This document shows positions 35,442 through 44,304 of a stretch of DNA of 64,000 nucleotides, piece by piece. Positions within the stretch are counted from its first letter, which is position 1; each line of letters starts with the position of its first letter. This DNA is from Mycolicibacterium confluentis (GTDB lineage: Bacteria > Actinomycetota > Actinomycetes > Mycobacteriales > Mycobacteriaceae). The notes under the pieces are model-generated. The model made no database searches and was not told the origin of the DNA. It worked only from the letters and a program-made list of their open reading frames with translations. The position numbers and the translations under genes are program-made. The DNA is taken from assembly GCF_010729895.1 (NCBI RefSeq), contig NZ_AP022612.1, positions 5,270,001-5,334,000 of the forward strand, read 5' to 3'.

Positions 35442-36200
35442 TCAGCTCGTGGCGGCGGTCTCGAGAATCCAGTCCTCGAAGCGGATGTCGAAGAGCGATG
35501 CGCCGTCGCCGGGTACCAGTGTGTGCTCATCGATGTCGACTCCCCAGTACCGCGCCGTCGGGTCAACCACCACCTCGCGGTGGTCACCGTGAGCGGTCAG
35601 GGCGGTGCGAATCAGATCTGGCAGCCGGAACTGCTCGGGCCCACCCACTTCGGCGATGCCGTTCACCGGTTGGTTGACCGCGGCGATGGCGACGGCTTCG
35701 GCGACATCTGTCGTGGCCATGGGCTGAATCAGGGCATCGGGCAGTCGCACCTGGCCGTCGACCGTCGCGGAATCGGCGATCGTGCCCAGGAATTCGAAGA
35801 ACTGCGTCGCCCGCACGATCGTGTACGGCACCGGTCCCTCTGAGATGAGCTTCTCCTGCGCCAACTTCGCCTTGAAGTAGCCGCTCTCGCGGGCCAACTG
35901 TTCGGTTCCGACCACGGAGAGGGCCACATGGTGTGAAACGCCCGCCTGTGCCTCCGCGGCCAGCAGATTCCGGGTGGATGCGTTGAAGAACTCCTGGGCC
36001 GCAACCTCCTCGAAGGTCGGTGAGTTGGTCACATCCACCACCGCGTCGGCACCGCTCAACACGTCGGCCAACCCCTCGCCGGTGACGGTGTTCACGCCCG
36101 TGGACGGTGCGGCGGCCACGACGTCGTGGCCGTGTTCGTTCAGTTGGTGGACCACCTTGGATCCGATTCGGCCAGTGCCGCCGATGACGACGATTCTCAT
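35442..36200 (-). CDS. NAD(P)H-binding protein, NmrA/atypical SDR family
   Basis: A 252-residue atypical SDR with an N-terminal VVIGGTGRIGSKVV Rossmann motif and no YxxxK catalytic pair in the classical place. DVTNSPTFEEV, HHVALSVVGTE and YTIVRATQFFEF are typical of NmrA-like and NAD(P)H-binding proteins. Members range from redox sensors to ketoreductases. It is divergent from an SDR gene, with about 160 bases between them. Confidence 0.88.
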   Translation of the reverse strand: MRIVVIGGTGRIGSKVVHQLNEHGHDVVAAAPSTGVNTVTGEGLADVLSGADAVVDVTNSPTFEEVAAQEFFNASTRNLLAAEAQAGVSHHVALSVVGTEQLARESGYFKAKLAQEKLISEGPVPYTIVRATQFFEFLGTIADSATVDGQVRLPDALIQPMATTDVAEAVAIAAVNQPVNGIAEVGGPEQFRLPDLIRTALTAHGDHREVVVDPTARYWGVDIDEHTLVPGDGASLFDIRFEDWILETAATS

Positions 36201-36360
36201 GGTGGGCCTTTCTGTTCGCCGGGTTGGGAGGCGTCGATGTCGCCTTCGACCACCAGAACCACTGACCCCTCGCCGATTCATCCGCGTGGCAGTCCTCACT
36301 GCGGGACAACCAGACCCGTGCGACGCGGTTTCCACAGGTGAACTCAACGAAAGGACTGTC

Positions 36361-37080
36361 ATGAACCTGCAGGGACACCGCGCGCTCGTCACCGGGAGCA
36401 CCGCGGGCATCGGCCTGGCCTGTGCCCGACTGTTGGCGGGGGCCGGCGCCGAGGTGATCATCACGGGACGCGACTCCGCCCGCGGCGAGAGCGCTGTCGC
36501 CACCCACGACCGGATGCGCTTCATCAGGGCCGATGTCGCCGACCTGGCCTCCGTGGACGCACTGCTTGAACAGGCCGGGGACATTGACGTTCTGGTGAAC
36601 AACGCCGCGACCTTTCCCGGGGCGTTGACCGTCGACCAGGACGTCGCGTCGTTCGCGCGGACATTCGACACCAACGTCCGCGGCGCTTACTTCCTGACCG
36701 CCGCGGTGGCGGCAGGGATGGTGCGGCGCGGTCGGGGGAGCATCGTCAATGTCACGTCGATGGTGGCCGCCAAGGGTGTCCCGGGCGCGTCTGTGTACAG
36801 CGCTTCGAAGGCTGCGGTGGAGTCCTTGACGCGCACGTGGGCGGCCGAATTCGCAGGCGAGGGCGTCCGCGTCAACGCCGTGGCCCCAGGACCGACGAAC
36901 ACCGAAGGTGTGTACGCCGAATGGGGCGACACCAACGAAGAACTCGGCCGCGCACTGCCTTTGGGCCGCACCGCCGAACCCGACGAGATCGCGCAGGCCG
37001 TGCTCTTCCTGGCGTCTCCGCGCGCCAGCTTCATCACCGGCGTGGTCCTGCCCGTCGACGGGGGCGGCAGAGCCGTGTGA
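36361..37080 (+). CDS. short-chain dehydrogenase/reductase
   Basis: A 239-residue classical SDR with TGSTAGIG at residues 11-18, VLVNNAA, NVTSMV and YSASK. The C-terminus is ITGVVLPVDGGGRAV, as expected. It is shorter than the other SDRs here and complete. The ATG is used because the frame upstream contains no ribosome site near other starts. A metallo-hydrolase gene follows after about 108 bases, so they may share a transcript. Confidence 0.9.
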   Translation: MNLQGHRALVTGSTAGIGLACARLLAGAGAEVIITGRDSARGESAVATHDRMRFIRADVADLASVDALLEQAGDIDVLVNNAATFPGALTVDQDVASFARTFDTNVRGAYFLTAAVAAGMVRRGRGSIVNVTSMVAAKGVPGASVYSASKAAVESLTRTWAAEFAGEGVRVNAVAPGPTNTEGVYAEWGDTNEELGRALPLGRTAEPDEIAQAVLFLASPRASFITGVVLPVDGGGRAV

Positions 37081-37188
37081 ATGCCGGGTCCTTCTCGGCG
37101 CTGGATGACTTCCGCGACGCGGGGACGTTCTGGGGACAGACGGGTGATCGCGCCTGGTCGGAGTCAGAGTCCTCAGGAGGAGAACACC

Positions 37189-38103
37189 ATGAGCACAGCC
37201 AACCTCGCCACGTCGGCCGGACTCGTGCACGACGAGTTGGTTCCGTCCCGATACGCCCTACAGGTCGGGGATCTCGACGTACTGGTGATCAGCGACGGGG
37301 TGCTGCCAATCCCGGCGGAGACGCTGGCCACCAATGCCGGTGCGGCCGATCTGGCGGCCTGGCTCAAGGAGATGTTCCTACCGCCGGATCTGATCGACTG
37401 GCCGCTGAATGTCGCGGTGGTGCGCAGTGGTGAACGGACCATCCTCATCGATTCCGGTCTGGGACTGGAGTTTCCGGACTTTCCGCGGGCCGGACGGCTG
37501 GCCCTGCGGCTTGAGGCCGCCGGCATCGATCCGGAATCCGTCACCGATGTCGTGCTCACCCACCTGCACATGGACCACGTCGGAGGTCTGCTCAGCGACG
37601 CGCTGCGGGGACGGATGCGTCAAGATCTGCGGATTCACCTGGCGACGGCCGAGGCCGACTTCTGGGCGGCGCCCGACTTCTCCCGTACGGCCATGCCCGC
37701 ACCGGTGCCCGAGGTGCTGCGTTCGGTCGCCTCACGATTCCTGGACGTCTACCGCCACCAGTTGCGGCCATTCGAAAGGGAATACGAAGTGGCCCCCGGC
37801 GTCGTGGTCTCCCGCACCGGTGGTCACACGCCCGGCCACAGCATCGTCCGCCTCGAGTCGAGTGGTGATCGATTGACGTTCGCCGGTGACGCGGTGTTCC
37901 AGGTGGGTGCTGATCAACCCGACTGGCACAACGGTTTCGAGCACGACCCGGAGGAGGCGGCACGAGTCCGAGTCCGACTCCTGCGGGAACTCGCGGCCAC
38001 GGGTGAGTCGTTGGTGGCAACCCATCTGCCGTTCCCCTCCGTGTGCAAGGTGGCAGTCGCCGGGGACGCCTTCCGGTTTGTGCCGACGGTGTGGGACTAC
38101 TGA
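37189..38103 (+). CDS. metallo-beta-lactamase-fold hydrolase
   Basis: A 304-residue MBL-fold protein with the zinc motif THLHMDHVGG near residues 124-133, GHTPGHSIV for the next His, FAGDAVFQ for the bridging Asp and a late TH in VATHLPFP. The family includes lactonases, glyoxalase II and esterases. A CAGGAGGAG ribosome site supports ATG 37189. Lactone hydrolysis would fit a catabolic context, but no substrate is shown. It ends about 75 bases from the convergent PucR-type gene. Confidence 0.9.
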   Translation: MSTANLATSAGLVHDELVPSRYALQVGDLDVLVISDGVLPIPAETLATNAGAADLAAWLKEMFLPPDLIDWPLNVAVVRSGERTILIDSGLGLEFPDFPRAGRLALRLEAAGIDPESVTDVVLTHLHMDHVGGLLSDALRGRMRQDLRIHLATAEADFWAAPDFSRTAMPAPVPEVLRSVASRFLDVYRHQLRPFEREYEVAPGVVVSRTGGHTPGHSIVRLESSGDRLTFAGDAVFQVGADQPDWHNGFEHDPEEAARVRVRLLRELAATGESLVATHLPFPSVCKVAVAGDAFRFVPTVWDY

Positions 38104-38178
38104 GAACTTTCCGCCACGATGAGTTCCACGCGTGTCGGCATCCTCGCGATCAGTGTGTGGGGGCCCGGTTCATCCCGC

Positions 38179-39423
38179 TCATTCCGTGAGGATCGCGGGA
38201 CCGAACCAATGGCACAGGAGCAGCGCGACTTCCACGTCGAGGCGGTCATCGGTGATGGGTCGACCGCGGCGTTCGGCGGCACGCTGCACCCGGTATTTGA
38301 CCGAGTTGAAGTGCAGGTGAAGCTCGCCGGCGGCGGCCTTGAAACTGGAACCGGCGCGCAGGAACACCCGGAGCGTTTCGCGCAGGCGTTCGTCGCCTGG
38401 ACTCGCCGTGGCCAACGGTCCGAGGACGGCGGCCACCCACGCGCGCGCCTCATCCAGATCAGTTCCCGCCAGGCCCGCCAACATCAGTCCGGGCTCAGCC
38501 GCGCTGACCGGCCGATCACCAGGCGATCCCGCTGCGAGCATCACGCGACGGGCAAGCTGTGCCTGCCGGTGCGACCGCCGAAACCCCGCCACTCCCGGCA
38601 GGGCGCGGCCCGCGACAACGTGCAGGGTCGAGTCCTCGGGAATGGGCGCCAACGTGATGTTCTCGGATCTGACGGGTAACCAGGCCCACGCAGTGAGCCG
38701 GTCAGCCGAAACGAACAGCGCGCGCTCGCGGGCTCCCACCGAGGCGGCGCACTCGTGTACGTACCGCTCCATAGCGCTCAGTTCATCCTGATCGCCGGAG
38801 GCGTCGCACCACAGCACCAACCCCACATGGGTCGCCCGCAGCGGATACCGCAATGTGGTCGAGACCGCATCGACGTCGACATCGTCGTCGGATTCCAACA
38901 CGCCACGGATCTCAGCTGCCTGCAGTCGGTTTCGACTCTGCTGCCACCTGTCGTACTCGTCCTGGTAGACGCCGAGCACCTGCTGGGTGATCCAGTCGAT
39001 GTAGCGGAACGTCACCGCGAGGATCTCGTCGAAGACGTCGAGGCGACGTTGCGGATCCAGGTCGGAGGCGCGGATCTCCTCAAGCAGGATCTTAAGCACC
39101 GCCTGGTGACCGATCCGGTAGGCACGCACCAGCGCATTGGCCGACACGTCCCGTTGCGCGAGGCGCCGCGCGTACTCCAGGGCGGCCGTCGGCGCCTCCA
39201 CATGCCCCACCGGGATGCCGTGACGAATCGCCGATAAGACGGTGTCGATGTTCGCGGCCACGTTGTCCCGGAGCAGCTGCACCAGCTGAGCGTCGCCGCC
39301 GAGGTCGGCCACCTCCTCCATCAACACACGCTGGGTGCGGGCGGTGACCTCGTCGAGATTGTCGACCAGCCTTCCGACGACGTCCGCCGCGGCCGAACCC
39401 TCGCCACTGGGCGGGATCTCCAT
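38179..39423 (-). CDS. PucR/CdaR-type helix-turn-helix regulator
   Basis: A 414-residue regulator. The N-terminal part (to about 165) is helical, with ARRLAQRDVSANALVRAYRIGH, a feature of the RsbT/CdaR-like sensor region in actinobacterial PucR-type proteins. The C-terminus has the HTH_30 motif: LRETLRVFLRAGSSFKAAAG then HFNSVKYRVQRAAE. It is divergent from the desaturase-reductase fusion gene, which it probably controls. A 6-5-6 inverted repeat lies 24 bases before its start. Confidence 0.88.
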   Translation of the reverse strand: MEIPPSGEGSAAADVVGRLVDNLDEVTARTQRVLMEEVADLGGDAQLVQLLRDNVAANIDTVLSAIRHGIPVGHVEAPTAALEYARRLAQRDVSANALVRAYRIGHQAVLKILLEEIRASDLDPQRRLDVFDEILAVTFRYIDWITQQVLGVYQDEYDRWQQSRNRLQAAEIRGVLESDDDVDVDAVSTTLRYPLRATHVGLVLWCDASGDQDELSAMERYVHECAASVGARERALFVSADRLTAWAWLPVRSENITLAPIPEDSTLHVVAGRALPGVAGFRRSHRQAQLARRVMLAAGSPGDRPVSAAEPGLMLAGLAGTDLDEARAWVAAVLGPLATASPGDERLRETLRVFLRAGSSFKAAAGELHLHFNSVKYRVQRAAERRGRPITDDRLDVEVALLLCHWFGPAILTE

Positions 39424-39447
39424 GCTGCGGACCTTACTGCACAAATT

Positions 39448-39464
39448 TTGTCTCCAGAAGACAA
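39448..39464. promoter_or_regulatory. inverted repeat between PucR-type gene and desaturase fusion gene
   Basis: TTGTCT and AGACAA flank five bases, 24 bases upstream of the regulator's ATG and about 100 bases before the fusion gene. The palindrome TATGGCCATA (about 39493-39502) lies further along. Either could be an autoregulatory or promoter site. Confidence 0.4.
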
Positions 39465-39564
39465 GCGCGATCCGCGGGTTGGTTCCCTGACGATATGGCC
39501 ATACACCGACGACGTTCGTAGCGTTTGTACTTATCGGTTCTACTCCGGATCTCGGGAGGCACGC

Positions 39565-41580
39565 ATGGCGCTCAGAGAAGCGCTCGACGACACGGCGGCG
39601 ACACCCCGCCACGCGTTGCCGGATCCGGGTGCCCCGGCGCCCAGGCTCGCGGTGCCGACCGTGGCGATCCTCGTGGGTGGGTGGATTGCGTTCGTGACGT
39701 CCACGATCGGCTACGTCCAGGGCTGGATGCCGGCCGGCGTGACGATCGCGGTCAACGCGGTGGTCACGTTCCTGATGTTCACCGTGGGGCATGAGGCGAT
39801 CCACTACGCGGTCAGCACCACCCGATGGGTCAACGGTCTGGTCGGCCGGTTGGCGTGGCTGTTGGTCGTACCGATCATCTCGTTCCCCACGTACGCCTTC
39901 GTCCACATCGAGCACCACCGGCACTCCAATGACGACGAGAACGATCCCGATGCCTGGGCCTCACACTCCCGGTGGTGGCAGATGCCGTTGCGCTGGCCAT
40001 TCCCCGAGGTGCTCTACGGCCGGTTCATCCTGCGCACCCTGCGGAGTCGGCCGAAGGCCGAAGTCGTCGAAACCCTGGGGCTTCTCACGCTGAGCACGAT
40101 CGGGTTGATCGCCGCCGTCGCCACCGGCAACCTGTGGACGCTTGCGGTGGTGTTCCTGATTCCCCAACGGATCGGCCTGGTGGTCCTGGTGTGGTGGTTC
40201 GACTGGCTCCCCCACCACGGGTTGGCCGACACCCAACGCAGCAACCGCTACGGCGCGACGCGTCTTCGGGTCGGCATGGAGTGGCTGTACACCCCGCTGA
40301 TGCTGTCGCAGAACTACCACCTGGTGCATCACCTGCATCCGTCGGTGCCGTTCTACCGGTACCGAAAGACGTGGCGCCGCAACGAGGATGCCTACCTGCA
40401 GCGCGAGGCCGCGATCTCCACGGTGTTCGGCCAACAGCTGAACCCCACGGAGTACCGGGAGTGGAAGCGACTCAACGGAAGGCTGAGTCGCGTGGTGCCG
40501 GTGCACATGCCACCGCGGTCGAGCGCCACCCACGCTGTGCTGCACCGCATCCCGGTGGCATCGGTGGACCCGATCACCGACGACAGCACACTGGTGACCT
40601 TCGCCGTGCCCGAGTCGCTGCGGGAGGAGTTCCGGTTCGAGCCTGGCCAGCACGTCACCATTCGCACCAGTCTGCGCGGCGAGGAGACCCGCCGCAGCTA
40701 CTCGATCTGCGCCCCCGCGACCCGGGCCCAACTGCGCATCGCCGTCAAACACATTCCCGGGGGCGTGTTCTCAGAGTTCGTCGCCCACCATCTGCGACCC
40801 GGCGACGTGTTGGACGTGATGACTCCCGCTGGGCGCTTCGGCACACCCCTGGATCCGCTGGCACGGCGGCACTACGTCGGTTTGGTCGCCGGCAGCGGAA
40901 TCACCCCGGTGCTGTCGATCCTTGAAACGGTGCTGGAGATCGAGACCGACAGCCGGTTCACGCTGATCTACGGCAACCGGACCAGGGAGTCGACGATGTT
41001 CCGGCACGCCCTGGCCCGGTTGGAGTCCCGCTACTCCGACCGCCTCGAGATCCGACACGTGCTGTCCGGGGCGCAGCAGCACACCCCGGAGTTGCGCGGT
41101 CGGATCGACACCGACAAGCTGCGCCGGTGGCTGACCACCAGCCTGCACCCCGACACCGTCGACGAGTGGTTCATCTGCGGTCCGCCCGACATGAGCACCG
41201 CGGCCCGCGACACCCTCGCCGCGCACGGCGTCGATGTGGACCGCATCCATCTGGAGCTCTTCACCGGCTACCCCACCCCGGCGGTCCCCCGTCGTGACTA
41301 TTCCAGTGCCGCAGTCACGTTCACTCTGGCCGGACAGCAGACCGCGTTCGACCTCGAGGCCGGCGACACCATTCTCGAAGGCGCCCTGCAGCGCCGGCCC
41401 GATGCGCCCTACTCGTGCATGGGTGGGGCCTGCGGCACCTGCCGAGCCAAACTCGTGGACGGCACGGTGGAGATGGATCAGAACTTCGCACTCGGGCCCG
41501 CAGAACTGGACGCAGGTTATGTGCTGACCTGCCAGGCACATCCGACGAGCGCGAGCGTGTCGGTCGACTACGACGCCTGA
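39565..41580 (+). CDS. membrane fatty-acid desaturase/hydroxylase fused to ferredoxin reductase
   Basis: A 671-residue fusion. The N-terminal part (to about residue 325) is a di-iron membrane desaturase/hydroxylase with His boxes HEAIH at 76-80, HIEHHRH at 114-120 and HHLHP later, plus several membrane segments. From about 330 it becomes a phthalate/KshB-like reductase: RRSYS for FAD, GSGITPV for NAD, then a plant-type 2Fe-2S domain with CMGGACGTC and a late Cys. It thus carries its own electron supply. It likely oxidises or desaturates an acyl chain or hydrocarbon in the membrane. GGGAGG five bases upstream supports the start. Confidence 0.92.
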   Translation: MALREALDDTAATPRHALPDPGAPAPRLAVPTVAILVGGWIAFVTSTIGYVQGWMPAGVTIAVNAVVTFLMFTVGHEAIHYAVSTTRWVNGLVGRLAWLLVVPIISFPTYAFVHIEHHRHSNDDENDPDAWASHSRWWQMPLRWPFPEVLYGRFILRTLRSRPKAEVVETLGLLTLSTIGLIAAVATGNLWTLAVVFLIPQRIGLVVLVWWFDWLPHHGLADTQRSNRYGATRLRVGMEWLYTPLMLSQNYHLVHHLHPSVPFYRYRKTWRRNEDAYLQREAAISTVFGQQLNPTEYREWKRLNGRLSRVVPVHMPPRSSATHAVLHRIPVASVDPITDDSTLVTFAVPESLREEFRFEPGQHVTIRTSLRGEETRRSYSICAPATRAQLRIAVKHIPGGVFSEFVAHHLRPGDVLDVMTPAGRFGTPLDPLARRHYVGLVAGSGITPVLSILETVLEIETDSRFTLIYGNRTRESTMFRHALARLESRYSDRLEIRHVLSGAQQHTPELRGRIDTDKLRRWLTTSLHPDTVDEWFICGPPDMSTAARDTLAAHGVDVDRIHLELFTGYPTPAVPRRDYSSAAVTFTLAGQQTAFDLEAGDTILEGALQRRPDAPYSCMGGACGTCRAKLVDGTVEMDQNFALGPAELDAGYVLTCQAHPTSASVSVDYDA

Positions 41581-41589
41581 CTCGGGCGG

Positions 41590-42297
41590 CTACCGCTTCG
41601 CGACGAGGACCAGTTCACGCACAAGTTCCCAAACGAATTCCGCCACTTCTTCGGTGGAGTCGTATCGCCCTCCACCACTCACGTGCCAACGCTTCGCTTG
41701 GTCGCACAATGCAAGAACGGCGCGTGACCGCTCAACAGCAGTCTCACTGACGCACAGTTCGCCGACCAGATTCTCGACGTAGCCGTGGTACATCGCGCGC
41801 AGTGCGTGAATTTCTTTGAGATTTGCCGAGGACAAGACGTCGGCGACACCAACCCCGTCTGCCGCGGCATCCCATGCCGACGCCTTTTCTTCCGACTCCA
41901 GCTGCCAGCGGGTGTGCTGGGCGACCACACTGCGCAGCTGCTCTTCGGCACTCATGTCCACGTCGATTCCCGCCAGCACGAAAGCAAGAAACTGCTCGAA
42001 GATCTCTCGCAGACCGTCGACCAGCATCTGCTCTTTGCCGTCCGGAAAGTGCGCGTACAGGCTCGCCGCCTTGATTCCCACCACAGCCGCGATATCACGC
42101 ATCGATGTGCCGGCATATCCCCGCCGAGCGAAAAGGGAGATTGCAGTCTCCATAATCCCTTGACGCGTGTCACTTCCAGACGTGACACGGCGCCGCAGAT
42201 GCATCAGGATCCGCGCGAGGTCGGCCGCAGCCGCACCAGATGGAGCGCGCCCAGACGCTGAGGCAGATTCGACCACGCCGACGAGTTTAGAGGACAT
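41590..42297 (-). CDS. TetR-family transcriptional regulator
   Basis: A 235-residue regulator. After an unusual 40-residue N-terminal extension comes the TetR helix-turn-helix: TRQGIMETAISLFARRGYAGTSMRDIAA with ASLYAHFPDGKEQM. The C-terminal ligand domain is not recognised. It is convergent with the desaturase fusion gene. The 34-bp palindrome 126 bases upstream of its start is a good candidate for its own operator. Confidence 0.92.
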   Translation of the reverse strand: MSSKLVGVVESASASGRAPSGAAAADLARILMHLRRRVTSGSDTRQGIMETAISLFARRGYAGTSMRDIAAVVGIKAASLYAHFPDGKEQMLVDGLREIFEQFLAFVLAGIDVDMSAEEQLRSVVAQHTRWQLESEEKASAWDAAADGVGVADVLSSANLKEIHALRAMYHGYVENLVGELCVSETAVERSRAVLALCDQAKRWHVSGGGRYDSTEEVAEFVWELVRELVLVAKR

Positions 42298-42422
42298 CTG
42301 CGGCGACGAACCGAACGGCCATTAGCCATGGTGCTCCGGGATGCAGAGACCTATCGGCACTTGTTATCGGGCGGCCCTGAGAGCAGCCCACCGGATCCAC
42401 GCTCTGACGAGAGCTAGAGGTT

Positions 42423-42456
42423 GACCATCAGCCTAACGATCGTTAGGCTGATGGTC
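42423..42456. promoter_or_regulatory. 34-bp perfect palindrome, putative TetR operator
   Basis: Every base of this 34-bp stretch pairs with its mirror image. Its centre is CCTAACGATCGTTAGG, extended to GACCATCAG on one side. The same 16-bp centre occurs at 59768. It is in a 426-base stretch (42298-42723) without other recognisable genes, between the TetR gene and a small ORF. Nothing else stands out in that stretch. Confidence 0.6.
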
Positions 42457-42723
42457 GTCGCCGTGCGGAGGTCGGGGCGAGCATCCATCGCGACCCACCG
42501 GACTGTGACCATGCCCGTACCAGTGTTGAGCACCGAACCTCCGATCACCGGGATCGTCGAGTCGGCGGCCTTCATTTCGTGACTCTGAAGGGAAGATCAT
42601 GAACACATTCGCAGCGAGCGCTCCTACACGAGCTTCGTCGCGACGCCCGCGCCACCGCTGGTGACGATCCTTGAGAACTTTGTAATACGTTGTGCACGAG
42701 TGACTTCGAGGAGACGGGCCCCG

Positions 42724-43152
42724 ATGCCGCAATCACCTCCGCGTACTTCACCAGCAGAAGGACCCGCGTGCCTGGACAAGTTCGATCGCGAAATCCTCTT
42801 GTTCGCCCTCGAATGGGCTCCGTTCGGCGGTCCTGAGGAAGAGGATGTCTTCCCGCGCTTCGGGCTGACCACCGCACAGCTGCGCGAGCGCGTCCTGGCG
42901 ATCATCAACCGCGCGACCACACCGGTGAGCAGTTCATCCGACCGGTCACTGATCAATCGGGTCAAGCGTGCCGACTGCTGGAAGGCAACCCCCGTGTCCG
43001 CGGACGAGACGGCTCCGCAGGCGGCTGACCAGTCCCCGTCCACAACTGCCGCCAACGCGTCCGAAGACCCCTTGGCGGTGCCGTCGAACTTCGTCTGGCG
43101 CCATCACCGCGGGGTGTGGCGCCTCATGGAACACGATGGGCCCCAGTCTTAG
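42724..43152 (+). CDS. small protein, possibly DUF3263-like
   Basis: A 142-residue product. Residues about 18-60 (FDREILLFALEWAPFGGPEE then VFPRFGLTTAQLRERVLAI) look like the short helix-turn-helix-like core of DUF3263 proteins found in mycobacteria; this is tentative. The rest is low in complexity (TP, SS, AA) and ends FVWRHHRGVWRLMEHDG. A start 63 bases earlier (GTG) is possible. Function is unknown. Confidence 0.6.
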   Translation: MPQSPPRTSPAEGPACLDKFDREILLFALEWAPFGGPEEEDVFPRFGLTTAQLRERVLAIINRATTPVSSSSDRSLINRVKRADCWKATPVSADETAPQAADQSPSTTAANASEDPLAVPSNFVWRHHRGVWRLMEHDGPQS

Positions 43153-43176
43153 CCGGTCACACACTGCGACAACACA

Positions 43177-43220
43177 GGGATCACAGCTCAACGGGTAAGA
43201 CCGTGTCGAGCTGTGATCCC
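43177..43220. terminator. 13-bp perfect hairpin after the 42724-43152 gene
   Basis: GGGATCACAGCTC and GAGCTGTGATCCC pair exactly around 18 bases, within which ACGG and CCGT can pair again. There is no T tail. It lies 24 bases after the stop, so it may end transcription without a U run. The stretch 43153-43574 holds nothing else clear apart from the doubtful small ORF below. Confidence 0.45.
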
Positions 43221-43274
43221 CTGATGCAGCGCTGTAGAAACGGTCCCGACTCGGGTCCAGTTTGAGCTGGCGGG

Positions 43275-43496
43275 CTATGAACGGCGACTGCGGTCCTGCC
43301 TGCGTACCACGGCTCTCCAGCGTGATCGCCACGACGGAATGGCCGCAGGCGACGGCTCTCCGCGGAACAGTGCGGCCAGTTGAAAGATGTTGCTGCCGCC
43401 GCAGAGCGGGCAACCGCAGGCGTCCTCGCACTGGTCGTGGTGGCTATCCCCCCGACCCGAAGCGGGCCCGTGTCCCATCTGCTGTGCACCGTTCAT
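43275..43496 (-). CDS. doubtful small ORF with a CxxCG motif
   Basis: The 73-residue frame contains CEDACGCPLCGG, which looks like a metal-binding knuckle, and a basic C-terminus (RSRWRAVVRRQDRSRR). There is no good ribosome site and no recognised family. It may be a remnant rather than a gene. Confidence 0.25.
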   Translation of the reverse strand: MNGAQQMGHGPASGRGDSHHDQCEDACGCPLCGGSNIFQLAALFRGEPSPAAIPSWRSRWRAVVRRQDRSRRS

Positions 43497-43574
43497 CGTC
43501 AGTCGTGTCAATCGAAGAACTGGTCTCGGCCGACGGCGGCGCCGACCGAGACCTCGCCCGTCGGCATCGGTCGG

Positions 43575-44027
43575 CTACGTGCCGCTGCTTGCCGCTTTGA
43601 CCTGATCGATGATGACACCTGTGTCATAGGCCAGAGTCTCGTGGGCGACCATGGTCATCTCGTCGTTGCACTTATAGATGGCAATCGCCGGAAAGCTCAC
43701 CCGAATTCCGGTGGGCGCCAACCCGTACAGCTCGCCCGTGTGGTCACCGGAGATGATCAATCGCATAATCGAGGTGGTACCCGTGTCGATGATCTCGGTC
43801 GGTTCGATCCGGACGTTCGAGTACGGGCCGAAGAGTTCCTTGCAATAGGGATGCAGTTCGGCGCGACCACGGACGACTTCGGTACTCGACAGATCCTCCA
43901 GAACGCAGTCTTCGGTGAAGAGCGCGCAGATCTTGTCTGCGACATCGTCGAGATCCTCGTCGGACCGGATGTCGGTCTCGGCGAAGATGCGGAACTCCTC
44001 GAGCATCGGGGCGCTCGGCTTGGGCAT
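43575..44027 (-). CDS. SnoaL/NTF2-like protein
   Basis: A 150-residue protein of the NTF2-like fold: LDDVADKICALFTEDCVLEDL, VVRGRAELHPYCKELFG, then beta strands through TSIMRLIISGDHTGE and VSFPAIAIYKC. AAGGAG seven bases upstream gives the start. The family is catalytically diverse (ester cyclases, isomerases, dehydratases), so no reaction is assigned. A 277-base stretch (44028-44304) separates it from the SDR gene upstream on this strand, with nothing clear in it. Confidence 0.78.
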   Translation of the reverse strand: MPKPSAPMLEEFRIFAETDIRSDEDLDDVADKICALFTEDCVLEDLSSTEVVRGRAELHPYCKELFGPYSNVRIEPTEIIDTGTTSIMRLIISGDHTGELYGLAPTGIRVSFPAIAIYKCNDEMTMVAHETLAYDTGVIIDQVKAASSGT

Positions 44028-44304
44028 CTGTCTTCTCCTTGGGTGAGGGGTGGTGAGGAGGACGCTTGGGTGCCAGACCTGGCGTACTGATCGACACTCG
44101 CCTGGCGCATCCGCTTGGTCAGGGTCATCGGGTGAATCCCGAATCACGATGATCGGGGATAAGGCCTGCGCACAATGGCATCCCTCGCACCCGCCCGCAT
44201 GGGGCAGACCACGAGAGGTGGCCCATTGATGGCGGACCTCATCACCCGAAGACCGCGATCCTCATTGACTGCCGTGCAGGATCGGGCCCGCCGGCCGAGG
44301 AGTT

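Noticed and set aside
43380..44090. 236-codon plus-strand frame opposite the SnoaL-like gene
   Set aside because: The minus-strand gene has a ribosome site and an NTF2-like pattern; this frame has neither.
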